Positions 44,449-53,522 of a stretch of 64,000 nt of DNA are shown here, piece by piece. Made by a program: the position numbers and the translations under genes. Position 1 is the stretch's first letter. The number at the start of each line of letters is the position of its first letter. The stretch comes from Jejudonia soesokkakensis (GTDB lineage: Bacteria; Bacteroidota; Bacteroidia; Flavobacteriales; Flavobacteriaceae), in contig NZ_JBHTBN010000005.1 in NCBI RefSeq assembly GCF_042664795.1, positions 124,001-188,000 of the forward strand, given 5' to 3'. The notes beneath the pieces are model-generated. The model had not been told where the DNA came from, did not search any database, and saw only the letters and a program-made list of their open reading frames with translations.

Positions 44449-44814
44449 ATGATAAACAAAAAAACAGTAGTGATTGGTGCAAGCTTAAAGTCTACTCGGT
44501 ATTCCAATATAGCAATTAACCGACTTGTAAAATATGGACATACGGTGAAAGCCATTGGACTTCGAAAGGGTGTGGTTTCAGGTGTTGATATTACTACTGA
44601 AAAGGAGTCTTTTGAAGATATCGATACGGTTACATTATATCTCAGTCCTAAACGGCAAGGAGAATATTATACCTATATCATCTCGCTAAAACCAAATCGT
44701 GTGATATTCAACCCGGGAACCGAAAATCCTGAATTTTACAAAATGCTTCAACATGAAAATATTGAAGTTGAGGTAGCATGTACCTTAGTTCTTTTGGGTA
44801 CGAATCAGTACTAA
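44449..44814 (+). CDS. CoA-binding (Rossmann) domain protein
   Basis: 121 aa from ATG: INKKTVVIGASLKSTRYSNI then HTVKAIGLRKG and a C-terminal PGTENPEFYKMLQ with EVEVACTLVLL. This is the small stand-alone CoA_binding_2 domain (YccU-like), of unknown function. I prefer the ATG at 44449 over an upstream in-frame GTG at 44419 because the Rossmann strand begins just after it. Its last 30 nt overlap the 3' end of the convergent symporter gene. Confidence 0.8.
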   Translation: MINKKTVVIGASLKSTRYSNIAINRLVKYGHTVKAIGLRKGVVSGVDITTEKESFEDIDTVTLYLSPKRQGEYYTYIISLKPNRVIFNPGTENPEFYKMLQHENIEVEVACTLVLLGTNQY

Positions 44815-46230
44815 TCCTAAAAAGGTGATGAAGCCATTGAGTACCAGAATAAAGAATCCAAATTCAAACTGGAAAAGATAACTGCATAGGAAACTTAAAG
44901 CGTATCCTAAAAACGGTGTAAGTATTGCAATAACTGGGACGAGAGAATCGCGAATTTTCCAATTGGTAAATAATCCAAATGCGTAAAGTCCCAATAATGG
45001 ACCATAAGTATATCCAGCAAAAGTGAATAATTTTGCAATTACAGAAGCATCTCCAATAGCGTAGTTAAAAAATATAATGACTACTATAAGCACCAAGGAC
45101 ATTAAGATATGAATGCGTTTTCGAATTTTAATTTGTGTAGTAGGTTCGTGTTTTTTTTCAATATCTAAAATATCAATACTAAATGAGGTCGTTAGTGACG
45201 TAAGCGCGCTATCTGCGCTAGAATAGGCTGCGGCAATTAATCCTAATAGAAAGAAAATCGCAATACCTATTCCTAATCCGCTTTGGGTTGCTATGGTTGG
45301 AAAAAGCTGATCTTTATGAGCATCTATTCCATACTGCTCTGCATAGACAGTTAGTAGTAAGCCAAGAGCAAGAAAAATAAAATTTACTACAGTAAGCACA
45401 ATCGTGAACCAGAACATGTTTTTTTGAGCGTCTTTGAGATTTCTACAGGTCAAGTTTTTCTGCATCATATCTTGATCAAGGCCAGTCATTACGATGGCGA
45501 TAAAAGCTCCGCTTAAAAATTGCTTGACAAAATGGTCGCCACTTTTCCAGTCGTCAAAAAAGAAAATTTGAGACAAATCACTTTCAGCAATAAAATTGAA
45601 AATAGTTCCTGAAGAGATTCCCATAGCATCTGATACATAATATATGGCCACCCCTACGGCTATAAGCATAAATAATGTTTGGAGTGTATCTGTCCATACT
45701 ATAGTTTTAATGCCACTTTTAAAGGTATATAGCCAAATAAGTAAAATTGTGATCGAAACTGTTGCCCAGAAGGGAACATTCATACTGTCAAACACTAAAC
45801 TTTGTAATACAATTGCCACCAGATAAAGCCTGAAGCTTGCACCTACGATTCTAGAAAGTAAAAAGAAAGAGGCTCCCGTTTTGTAGGAAGCTTTTCCAAA
45901 ACGCCCCTCCAGATAGGTATAAATTGAGGTAAGATTTAATCTATAATAAAGAGGGAGTAGGACTATGCCTATCACCGCATATCCAACTGTATATCCTAGT
46001 ACTACTTGAAAGTAGCTAAACTTTGAAGCTTCAACCCAACCAGGAACCGAAATAAAGGTAACACCACTTAAAGAAGCGCCTATCATTCCAAACGCTACAA
46101 GATACCATGGAGACTGCTTTCCTGCTTTAAAAAAATCGGCATTACTTCCTCCTCTATTTGTTAATATTGAAATTAAAATAAGAACGCCAAAATAACTGGC
46201 AATTAGCAAAATAATATGTAAGGGCTCCAT
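44785..46230 (-). CDS. Sodium:solute symporter (SSS family)
   Basis: 481 aa with about 13 membrane spans. SSS features: N-terminal ADFFKAGKQSPWYLVAFGMIG, SLSGVTFISVPGWV, a Na+-site region GLDQDMMQKNLTCRN, and GLIAAAYSSADSALTSLTTS. Substrate not predictable; Bacteroidetes carry many such paralogues. The 3' end overlaps the convergent CoA-binding gene by 30 nt. A TAttTTTA (46270-46263 on the minus strand) could be its -7 element. Confidence 0.9.
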   Translation of the reverse strand: MEPLHIILLIASYFGVLILISILTNRGGSNADFFKAGKQSPWYLVAFGMIGASLSGVTFISVPGWVEASKFSYFQVVLGYTVGYAVIGIVLLPLYYRLNLTSIYTYLEGRFGKASYKTGASFFLLSRIVGASFRLYLVAIVLQSLVFDSMNVPFWATVSITILLIWLYTFKSGIKTIVWTDTLQTLFMLIAVGVAIYYVSDAMGISSGTIFNFIAESDLSQIFFFDDWKSGDHFVKQFLSGAFIAIVMTGLDQDMMQKNLTCRNLKDAQKNMFWFTIVLTVVNFIFLALGLLLTVYAEQYGIDAHKDQLFPTIATQSGLGIGIAIFFLLGLIAAAYSSADSALTSLTTSFSIDILDIEKKHEPTTQIKIRKRIHILMSLVLIVVIIFFNYAIGDASVIAKLFTFAGYTYGPLLGLYAFGLFTNWKIRDSLVPVIAILTPFLGYALSFLCSYLFQFEFGFFILVLNGFITFLGLVLIRTQKN

Positions 46231-46275
46231 AATTAACTCGTCTTAGGCTGGGTATGTAAAAATACGAATATAGCA

Positions 46276-46306
46276 CTTGCATGAAAGGTATTTTTTAATA
46301 CTTTTG
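46276..46306 (+). promoter_or_regulatory. Promoter of the BNR-repeat T9SS gene
   Basis: CTTG at 46276-46279, a 19-nt spacer, then TActTTTG at 46299-46306: both boxes fit the Bacteroidetes consensus. Start of transcription near 46312, about 40 nt before the gene. Confidence 0.7.
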
Positions 46307-46352
46307 GAAACTTTAAAAATTACAATCTTATTTATCTATAAATCTTACTGTT

Positions 46353-48848
46353 ATGAAATTTAGTTTAACTTTTTTATCCCTTTTCATTTTTTTATTTTCG
46401 GCGACATCTCAAGTTCAGGATTATCAATTAATGATTGATCAAGGAACTTTTAGTGTTGAGGAAATAGTGACTGTTGGCGAAGCTTATTTTGAGAACCGGG
46501 ATAAAGGAAAGGGTTCTGGTTATAAACAATTTAAACGGTGGGAATATATGGCGAAACGTTTAATGAACGATGAAGGATATTTAACTCCAGATTCAGAAAG
46601 AATAGAAACTTTAAAAGCATATAATGTAACTCTTAATAATAATCAACAACGACAATTATTACAAGATAACTGGACAACTCTAGGTCCGGTATCTTATAAT
46701 GCAACATCTGGGTGGAACCCAGGGGTAGGAAGAATTACCGGAGTAGCTGTAGATCTAACAAATACAGATATAATTATTATTGGAGGAGAGACCGGAGGGG
46801 TCTGGAGAACTGCAGATGGAGGTCAAAATTGGACTCCTTTAGGAGATAATTTTGTAAACTTAAGAGTATACTCTGTTGCAATTGATCCTAACAACCCTAC
46901 GACTTATTTCTTTGGTTCAAGTAGTGGTTTGATCTATAAGTCTGTAGACTCAGGAAGTACTTGGACAGAAATAGCAGATGTAAGTAATTCGTTGATTAAT
47001 AAAATTTTAATTCACCCAACAAATTCAGATATTATGTTTGCCTCAAGTCAAAATGTAGGTCTGTTTAGAACTATAGATGGAGGAGATACTTGGACTGAAG
47101 TGACCAATGATACAAGAAGTTATGATGTAGAATTTAAAGCAGACGATACTAATATTGTCTATGCTTCTGGAAGCTCGTACCATAAATCAACAGATGGAGG
47201 AGCTACGTTCACCACGATGAATACTGGATTTAATTCAGGACCTAAAATGATTGCAGTTTCACCAGATGATGCAGAAATAGTATATGTACTGCAAGCATTT
47301 AATGGAGGATTTAGTGGATTATTTAAGTCGTTAGATGGAGGAGATTCATTTTCGCAATTGAGTCATTCTGGACGTAATTTTCTAAATCTTAGTTCAGATG
47401 GAACTGGTGGTGGAGGTCAAGCACCAAGAGATATGGATATTGTGGTTCACCCAACAAATATTGATGAAGTGCATTTGGGAGGAGGACAAACATGGCGTTC
47501 TTTAGATGGAGGAGTAACCTTTCAACTTTCTTCATTTTGGTTTCTGCCTGATGTTCAAAATTTTAATGTTGGGTATTGTCATGCAGATATAGACTTTATG
47601 CAATATTTTAACGGAGAAATTTACGTAGGAAGTGATGGAGGAGTTTTTAAAACACCAAACTCTTCAGGACCTATAAACGTTTCATACTTTGAAGATTTAA
47701 CAGACGGACTTGGTATTAGACAATTCTATAAAATTGGAATCGCACAAGGCTCAGAACAAAAAATTACAGGAGGTTCTCAAGATAACGGCTCTTCAGTGTA
47801 TACAGAAGGTACTGGTTGGAAAGATTGGCTTGGAGCAGATGGTGGAGATGGCTTCATTGGAAATACTAGCAATAATACTATTTTTGGTACAACACAATTT
47901 GGAAGAATGTATCGCAGTTCAAATGGTGGAAATACAGCTTCAAATGTAAATTTACCTACAAGTAGTCCTGAGGGTAACTTTGTCCCATCATTTGAAAAAG
48001 ACCCTGTTGATAACTCAATATACATAGCTTACAATAGAATTTATAAATCTTTAAATTCAGGATCAAACTGGACAGCTATCTCCCAGACATTTTCTTCTCC
48101 TTTAGATGATTTTAAAATTGCACCAACTAACAATCAGATTATATATGGTGCTAATGGAGGAGCATTCTACAGAACTGAAGATGGAGGAGCGACAGATTGG
48201 GTGCAAATGACAAGCCCAGGAGGATCTATTAATTCAATTGCGGTACACCCATCAAATCCTAATAAGGTTGCTGTAGCTACAACAAACTCAAATAGGGTTT
48301 TTGTTTCAGAAGATGGCGGGCAATCATGGACCAGTATGAGATTTAATCTCCCTAATTTTAGCGCTCTGTCAGTAGTCTGGGACGATAATGGTCAAGATGG
48401 GTTGTATGTAGGTATGGATTATGGTATTTTTTATATTGATAACAGATTTTCAGATTGGCAGCCTTATAGTAATTTACTGCCAAATGTTATCATTAATGAA
48501 CTTGAAATAAATGTAGCCAATGGGTTGCTTTATGCTGCAACTTATGGTCGTGGATTATGGGTAAGTCCAACTGTAAATACATTGTTGAGCGTTGATGATT
48601 CTTCTATAGAAGATGCGATTGTAGTATATCCCAACCCTGCAAATGATGAGATTTCACTATCACTTAGAAATCCTTTAGATGGAGAAATTAGAATATTTGA
48701 TATTTCTGGAAAACTGGTTCTTTTCGAAGCTAAAGAGACGATTGTAAATAATCATCAAATTAACATTGCTGCTTTAAAAAGTGGAACGTATTTTATTAGA
48801 TTAAATACTGAAAGTGGTACCGTTACTAAGAAACTTATCAAGAATTAG
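46353..48848 (+). CDS. Secreted BNR/VPS10-type beta-propeller protein with T9SS sorting domain
   Basis: 831 aa. A signal peptide covers about 20 residues (FLSLFIFLFSATSQ). From about residue 110 to 750 there are roughly ten Asp-box-like repeats of the S-x-DGG-x-TW kind (TADGGQNWTPLG, TIDGGDTWTEV, STDGGATFTTM, SEDGGQSWTSM and others), as in sortilin/VPS10 and xyloglucanase-type propellers. The last 75 residues are a type A T9SS sorting domain (VVYPNPANDEISLSL ... IRIFDISGKLV ... GTYFIRLN ... KKLIKN). Likely a cell-surface or released protein. Repeat proteins of this shape bind or cleave proteins or glycans; no catalytic site is evident. Confidence 0.85.
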   Translation: MKFSLTFLSLFIFLFSATSQVQDYQLMIDQGTFSVEEIVTVGEAYFENRDKGKGSGYKQFKRWEYMAKRLMNDEGYLTPDSERIETLKAYNVTLNNNQQRQLLQDNWTTLGPVSYNATSGWNPGVGRITGVAVDLTNTDIIIIGGETGGVWRTADGGQNWTPLGDNFVNLRVYSVAIDPNNPTTYFFGSSSGLIYKSVDSGSTWTEIADVSNSLINKILIHPTNSDIMFASSQNVGLFRTIDGGDTWTEVTNDTRSYDVEFKADDTNIVYASGSSYHKSTDGGATFTTMNTGFNSGPKMIAVSPDDAEIVYVLQAFNGGFSGLFKSLDGGDSFSQLSHSGRNFLNLSSDGTGGGGQAPRDMDIVVHPTNIDEVHLGGGQTWRSLDGGVTFQLSSFWFLPDVQNFNVGYCHADIDFMQYFNGEIYVGSDGGVFKTPNSSGPINVSYFEDLTDGLGIRQFYKIGIAQGSEQKITGGSQDNGSSVYTEGTGWKDWLGADGGDGFIGNTSNNTIFGTTQFGRMYRSSNGGNTASNVNLPTSSPEGNFVPSFEKDPVDNSIYIAYNRIYKSLNSGSNWTAISQTFSSPLDDFKIAPTNNQIIYGANGGAFYRTEDGGATDWVQMTSPGGSINSIAVHPSNPNKVAVATTNSNRVFVSEDGGQSWTSMRFNLPNFSALSVVWDDNGQDGLYVGMDYGIFYIDNRFSDWQPYSNLLPNVIINELEINVANGLLYAATYGRGLWVSPTVNTLLSVDDSSIEDAIVVYPNPANDEISLSLRNPLDGEIRIFDISGKLVLFEAKETIVNNHQINIAALKSGTYFIRLNTESGTVTKKLIKN

Positions 48849-48868
48849 AGTACAAAACTTTTAGAATG

Positions 48869-48910
48869 ATGCTTCAGAAAGACCTGCCGTTTTTCTGAAG
48901 CATTTTTTTT
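48869..48910 (+). terminator. Terminator after BNR-repeat gene
   Basis: ATGCTTCAGAAA / TTTCTGAAGCAT with an 11-nt loop and eight T. Confidence 0.9.
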
Positions 48911-48933
48911 ATCTTGCAGCTTCTAAAGGCTCT

Positions 48934-49554
48934 ATGGATTTTTCTTCAAAACTTCTCGAAAATGCGGTTAATGAAATGTCGCAACTCCCAGGAATAGGTA
49001 AGCGTACAGCATTGCGTTTGGTGCTACATTTATTGAAACAACCACAACAACATACCGAGTTACTTGTAAACGCCTTGCATACCATGCGCGATCAAATCAA
49101 TTTTTGTCGTAATTGTCATAATATTTCAGACACGCAGCTTTGTGAAATCTGTGCCAACCCTAACCGGGATGCAAGTATTGTGTGTGTTGTCGAAGATATT
49201 CGTGATGTAATGGCCATAGAGAATACTAGCCGCTTTAAAGGACAGTATCACGTATTAGGGGGAAAAATCTCTCCTATGGATGGGGTGGGTCCCGGAGAGT
49301 TGACCATTAACTCATTGGTAAATAAAGTAAAAGAAGGAACCATCGATGAACTCATTTTTGCATTGAGCTCTACAATGGAAGGCGACACTACAAACTTTTA
49401 TATATTCAAACAAATTGAAGGGCTTGATGTAATCACAACAACAATTGCCCGCGGAATTTCTGTGGGAGACGAATTAGAATACGCAGACGAAATTACTTTG
49501 GGAAGAAGTATCATTAACAGAATTCCTTTCGAATCTTCACTTAAAAGCAACTAG
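48934..49554 (+). CDS. recR: Recombination protein RecR
   Basis: 206 aa. Works with RecF/RecO in loading RecA on gapped DNA. Helix-hairpin-helix QLPGIGKRTALRLVLHLL, a Cys4 zinc finger CRNC...CEIC, then the Toprim domain (VVEDIRDVMAIENT; GGKISPMDGVGPGEL). Four nt before the glycosyltransferase gene. Confidence 0.97.
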   Translation: MDFSSKLLENAVNEMSQLPGIGKRTALRLVLHLLKQPQQHTELLVNALHTMRDQINFCRNCHNISDTQLCEICANPNRDASIVCVVEDIRDVMAIENTSRFKGQYHVLGGKISPMDGVGPGELTINSLVNKVKEGTIDELIFALSSTMEGDTTNFYIFKQIEGLDVITTTIARGISVGDELEYADEITLGRSIINRIPFESSLKSN

Positions 49555-49557
49555 GTC

Positions 49558-50679
49558 TTGAATCTCTCTGTAGTCATTCTTAATTATAATGTACGCTACT
49601 TTTTAGAGCAGTGTATTAAAAGTGTAGAGCGGGCTACAAAAAATATAGAGGCAGAAATTATTGTCATCGATAACAACTCGCAAGATGATAGCTGTGCAAT
49701 GGTCAAAAAGCTATTTCCTCAGGTTACACTTATTGAAAACAAAGAAAACGTAGGCTTCAGTAAGGCAAATAATCAGGCAGTAGCCGTTGCTAAAGGCAGG
49801 TATATTTGTATTCTTAACCCGGACACGGCTGTGGGCGAAAATACTTTTTTAGACTGTTTGCATTTTGCTGAAGTTAAAGAAGACCTTGGTGCCATTGGTG
49901 TTTACCTTTTGGATGGGACAGGTAATTTTCTACCAGAAAGTAAACGAAATTTACCAACACCTCAGGTCTCATTTTTAAAACTTTTGGGTTTTGGAAGGCA
50001 TTATTATGCGCGAAAAATTGGAGAAACTTCAAAAGGAAAGGTAGATGTTCTTGTAGGAGCATTTATGTTTCTGAAAAAGTCGGTTTATGATGAGGTACTT
50101 GGCTTTGATGAAGACTATTTTATGTATGGAGAAGATATTGATCTGTCTTACAAAATTACACAGGCAGGATACCAAAATTATTACCTAGGCACTACCAGTG
50201 TGCTTCACTATAAAGGTGAAAGTACACAAAAAGATGCCTTGTATTTGGAGCGGTTTTATGGAGCAATGTCTATTTTCTACCGAAAACATTTCAGTTCTAG
50301 TGGTGTTTTAAATTCATTAGTGAATATAGGAGTTTCCGTAGCAAAAAAAGTAAAAGGAAAAAAACGTAGTGTTCCTTCTGAAACTTCAGTAGTATTGGAA
50401 AACACCGTAGTGCTTACCGAAAACTTTTCACTACTAAAAAAACTTTCAGAAAGTATGGAACGTCCGTTAAAAGCTTCATCAAAAGCTATTTTTCAGGACT
50501 CGATCATTCGAAATACCTTATTTATTTTTGATGCAGAATACATGCCGTATGCACAGATTTTTCAAGTGATGAAACAACTTAAAAATCGAAACAATCAATT
50601 TAGAATCTGTCCGCCAAAATCGAACTTTATTTTAGGAAGTGACCAAAGTGATGAAAAAGGTAGTGTGACCGTTTTTTAA
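49558..50679 (+). CDS. Glycosyltransferase family 2
   Basis: 373 aa starting at TTG, 3 nt after recR. GT-A fold: LSVVILNYNVRYFLEQCIKS, VIDNNSQDDSC, VGFSKANNQAV and the DxD-type LNPDTAVGENT, with EDIDLSYKI near residue 200. This is the rhamnosyltransferase-like (WbbL) subgroup that adds sugars to cell-surface glycans. The C-terminal 100 residues are less conserved. The nucleotide-sugar donor and acceptor are unknown. Confidence 0.88.
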   Translation: MNLSVVILNYNVRYFLEQCIKSVERATKNIEAEIIVIDNNSQDDSCAMVKKLFPQVTLIENKENVGFSKANNQAVAVAKGRYICILNPDTAVGENTFLDCLHFAEVKEDLGAIGVYLLDGTGNFLPESKRNLPTPQVSFLKLLGFGRHYYARKIGETSKGKVDVLVGAFMFLKKSVYDEVLGFDEDYFMYGEDIDLSYKITQAGYQNYYLGTTSVLHYKGESTQKDALYLERFYGAMSIFYRKHFSSSGVLNSLVNIGVSVAKKVKGKKRSVPSETSVVLENTVVLTENFSLLKKLSESMERPLKASSKAIFQDSIIRNTLFIFDAEYMPYAQIFQVMKQLKNRNNQFRICPPKSNFILGSDQSDEKGSVTVF

Positions 50680-50712
50680 GAAATTTGAAACAAGAATAGA
50701 TTAAAATTTAAC

Positions 50713-50720
50713 TAATTTTG
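50713..50720 (+). promoter_or_regulatory. -7 promoter element of the E2 gene
   Basis: TAatTTTG, exact consensus, 30 nt before the ATG. A TTTG lies upstream but at 25-nt spacing, too far for a standard -33. Confidence 0.5.
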
Positions 50721-50750
50721 CACTTCATTTAATTTGTTGACAAATTTATT

Positions 50751-52079
50751 ATGGCAAGATTTGAATTAAAACTACCTAAAATGGGCGAAAGTGTTGCCGA
50801 GGCTACGGTAACGAATTGGCTAAAAGAAGTAGGAGATACCATCGAGGCAGACGAAGCAGTGCTGGAAATCGCAACCGACAAGGTTGACAGCGAAGTTCCA
50901 AGTGAAGTAGAGGGTGTTCTGGTTGAAAAACTTTTTGAAGCAGATGCTGTTGTACAGGTGGGTCAAACAATTGCTATTATTGAAACTGAAGGTGAAGCTT
51001 CAGCAACCCAAACTTCGGAAGCTTCAGATAATGAAATGAGCGCGCCAGCTCCAAAAACAGTTGCTGCCGTTGAAGAAACAGTAGCTTCAGCAAAAGAAAC
51101 AACCAAAGCAATTGAAAGCAACGGAGATCGTTTCTATTCTCCTTTGGTAAAAAATATTGCCAGTGAAGAAGGGATTTCTCAAGACGAAATGGATTCGATT
51201 GAAGGTACAGGAAAAGATGGTAGGGTTACTAAAAATGATATGTTGAGCTATCTTGAAAATAGAGGTTCTTCAGCAACCCAGTCACAACCCCAAACGGTTA
51301 TAGAAGCTAAAAATCCAGAAACTTCAAAAGCTCCAGCGCCTGCACAAAAGGCTCCGGTTTCTGTAAATGGCGGTGACGAAATTATTGAAATGACGCGAAT
51401 GGGGAAACTTATAGCGCATCACATGGTAGCAAGTGTACAGACTTCTGCGCATGTTCAGTCATTCATAGAGGCCGATGTGACCAATATCTGGAATTGGCGT
51501 AAAAAAGTAAAAGATGGTTTTGCAAAACGCGAGGGTGAAAACCTTACGTTTACTCCTATTTTTATGGAAGCAGTGGCAAAAGCATTAAAAGATTTTCCAA
51601 TGATGAATATCGCAGTTGATGGCGATAAGATTATCAAACGAAAAAATATAAATCTTGGGATGGCAGCGGCATTACCAGACGGAAATTTAATTGTTCCAGT
51701 AATTAAAAATGCAGATCAGCTTAACCTTGTTGGCATGAGCAAAGCTGTTAATGACCTTGCGGGTCGTGCTCGCGATGGAGCATTAAAACCTGACGAAATT
51801 CAGGGAGGAACCTATACAGTCACTAATGTGGGTACTTTTGGCAGCATCATGGGAACGCCTATAATCAATCAGCCGCAAGTAGGTATTCTCGCTTTAGGAG
51901 CCATTCGAAAGGTGCCTGCAGTAATTGAAACGCCAGATGGAGACTTTATAGGTATTCGCTATAAAATGTTCTTGTCACATAGTTATGACCACAGAGTTGT
52001 TAATGGTGCTTTAGGAGGACAATTTGTAAAAGCGGTGGCAGATTATCTAGAAAGCTGGGACGTAAAAAGAGAGGTGTAG
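50751..52079 (+). CDS. 2-oxoacid dehydrogenase complex E2 (dihydrolipoamide acyltransferase)
   Basis: 442 aa. One lipoyl domain with the modified Lys44 in EIATDKVDSEVPSEV, an Ala/Pro/Thr-rich linker, a peripheral-subunit-binding domain (FYSPLVKNIASEEGISQ with GTGKDGRVTKNDM), a second linker and the catalytic acyltransferase domain. The active-site motif normally HxxxDG reads HRVVNG (His414, Asn418): Asn replaces Asp. The E2 type (branched-chain, pyruvate or oxoglutarate) cannot be assigned since E1 and E3 genes are not adjacent; the overall pattern is closest to the branched-chain type. Confidence 0.88.
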   Translation: MARFELKLPKMGESVAEATVTNWLKEVGDTIEADEAVLEIATDKVDSEVPSEVEGVLVEKLFEADAVVQVGQTIAIIETEGEASATQTSEASDNEMSAPAPKTVAAVEETVASAKETTKAIESNGDRFYSPLVKNIASEEGISQDEMDSIEGTGKDGRVTKNDMLSYLENRGSSATQSQPQTVIEAKNPETSKAPAPAQKAPVSVNGGDEIIEMTRMGKLIAHHMVASVQTSAHVQSFIEADVTNIWNWRKKVKDGFAKREGENLTFTPIFMEAVAKALKDFPMMNIAVDGDKIIKRKNINLGMAAALPDGNLIVPVIKNADQLNLVGMSKAVNDLAGRARDGALKPDEIQGGTYTVTNVGTFGSIMGTPIINQPQVGILALGAIRKVPAVIETPDGDFIGIRYKMFLSHSYDHRVVNGALGGQFVKAVADYLESWDVKREV

Positions 52080-52080
52080 A

Positions 52081-52701
52081 TTAGTCACTTTCTAATTCTT
52101 TTACTACAGTTTCTAAATCATCATACCCAAAGATAGCATAGTTATTATTCCAGATGACAGGGAATTTAATTTTTGTTTCTGAAGTGAGCATCCTTTCAAT
52201 AAAAGACATAAATTGCCTATACATGGTTGGGTCTTTATGAATGTCAAACGCTTTGTGAGTAATACGTTTTTCGGTTAATGCTTCGGAAAGTGCTGTGCAT
52301 TTATCGCAACCAGGTGCTACAAAAAGAACCAATCGATCCTGAACAATACTTCGAATATCCCTTGTTTCGGGAGTGAATTGTATAGAAATGTCTTTACGTT
52401 CTTTATTTATAATGAGGTCGTAGGTGTATTGAGATTCTTCTCCATCTAATTCTATAAGGGTTGTCATTGGAACTTTTGAGTTTGGCGGAAGGTCTTTTAA
52501 AACAGGTTTGGCCGCACTTCTGCGATAGCCTTCTGCTTTAATCAGGAAGAATACATTAAGGGTGTCGTTTGTTTTATTTTCGGCAAATAACTCGACCCGT
52601 TTTCCGTTCTTTTCTTCAGTGATAAGGACCTCTAGTCCCTGACCAAAGAAGTTTCCGTAGGTCAACAAGAAAAAACCGAATAGAAATAGTCGAAGTGTCA
52701 T
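52081..52701 (-). CDS. Exported thioredoxin/glutaredoxin-fold protein with CxxC
   Basis: 206 aa. A signal peptide covers about 20 residues (RLFLFGFFLLTYGNFFGQ). Residues 22-115 form a beta-rich domain I cannot name. The C-terminal 90 residues resemble glutaredoxin: LVLFVAPGCDKCTALSEAL (Cys132, Cys135) and KFPVIWNNNYAIFGY. Predicted periplasmic thiol-disulfide function. I chose the ATG at 52701 over an in-frame start at 52767, since the latter would put the signal peptide 22 residues inside and overlap the divergent exonuclease gene. Confidence 0.75.
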   Translation of the reverse strand: MTLRLFLFGFFLLTYGNFFGQGLEVLITEEKNGKRVELFAENKTNDTLNVFFLIKAEGYRRSAAKPVLKDLPPNSKVPMTTLIELDGEESQYTYDLIINKERKDISIQFTPETRDIRSIVQDRLVLFVAPGCDKCTALSEALTEKRITHKAFDIHKDPTMYRQFMSFIERMLTSETKIKFPVIWNNNYAIFGYDDLETVVKELESD

Positions 52702-52706
52702 ATTCA

Positions 52707-52714
52707 CAAATTTA
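52707..52714 (-). promoter_or_regulatory. -7 element of the thioredoxin-fold gene
   Basis: TAaaTTTG on the minus strand, exact consensus, only 5 nt before the ATG at 52701; transcription would begin almost at the start codon. Confidence 0.5.
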
Positions 52715-52722
52715 GTAATTGT

Positions 52723-52730
52723 TACCTTTG
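52723..52730 (+). promoter_or_regulatory. -7 element of the exonuclease gene
   Basis: TAccTTTG, exact consensus, 17 nt before the ATG at 52748. It lies 8 bp from the -7 of the divergent gene. Confidence 0.55.
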
Positions 52731-52747
52731 CAGCATAAATTATACCA

Positions 52748-53521
52748 ATGGAATTACAACTTAGCAAACCACTCTGTTTTTTTGATCTTGAAACAACTGG
52801 AACAAATGTCGCTCAGGATCGAATTGTAGAGATTTCAATTTTAAAAGTACATCCCAATGGAAATAAGGAAAGTTTTACCTGGAGAGTGAACCCTACGGTA
52901 CCCATTCCGCCATCTACAACTGCAATTCATGGGATTTCAGACGAGATGGTGGCTAACGAACCTACCTTTAAAGAATTGGCTCCCAAAGTACATGCGCTTT
53001 TAAAAGATAGTGACCTGGGAGGATACAACTCAAACAGGTTTGATATTCCATTATTAGCAGAAGAATTATTGAGAGCCGAGGTTGATTTTGATCTCAAAAA
53101 AGCAATGTCTGTAGATGTGCAAACTATTTTTCATAAAAAAGAAAAACGTACACTGGAAGCAGCTTACAAGTTTTATTGTGACAAGGATTTGACAAACGCG
53201 CATAGTGCAGAGGCAGATACCAATGCTACCTATGAAGTTTTAAAATCGCAGTTAGACCGATATGACGATCTCGAAAATGACGTTCCCTTTTTAGCTACGT
53301 ACAGTGCACATAAGAACTATGTAGATTTTGCAGGGTACATAGGGTACAACAAAAAAGGACAAGAGATTTTTAGCTTCGGAAAGCACCGCGGTAAATTAGT
53401 AGAAGAGGTGCTTGAAAAAGAGCCTGGTTATTTTGGATGGTTGCTCAATGCAGACTTTCCGTTATATACAAAAAAAGTGCTAACCAGAATCAAATTAAGT
53501 AAACTCAATACCAAGCTCTAA
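52748..53521 (+). CDS. DEDDh 3'-5' exonuclease (DnaQ/epsilon-like) with C-terminal DUF3820-type segment
   Basis: 257 aa. Exonuclease motifs: ExoI FFDLETTG (Asp13, Glu15), ExoII YNSNRFDIPLLAEEL, ExoIII AHSAEADTNATYEVL. The C-terminal 60 residues (FSFGKHRGKLVEEVLEKEPG then YFGWLLNADFP) match the small DUF3820 module seen after some exonucleases, including ExoX-like proteins. Probably acts in proofreading or repair on single-stranded ends. Two nt before the FAH-family gene. Confidence 0.88.
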   Translation: MELQLSKPLCFFDLETTGTNVAQDRIVEISILKVHPNGNKESFTWRVNPTVPIPPSTTAIHGISDEMVANEPTFKELAPKVHALLKDSDLGGYNSNRFDIPLLAEELLRAEVDFDLKKAMSVDVQTIFHKKEKRTLEAAYKFYCDKDLTNAHSAEADTNATYEVLKSQLDRYDDLENDVPFLATYSAHKNYVDFAGYIGYNKKGQEIFSFGKHRGKLVEEVLEKEPGYFGWLLNADFPLYTKKVLTRIKLSKLNTKL

Positions 53522-53522
53522 C

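Noticed and set aside
44259..44555. 98-codon minus-strand ORF upstream of the orphan terminator
   Set aside because: Overlaps the start of the CoA-binding gene in antisense and shows no protein-like pattern. The region is kept only as an sRNA candidate.
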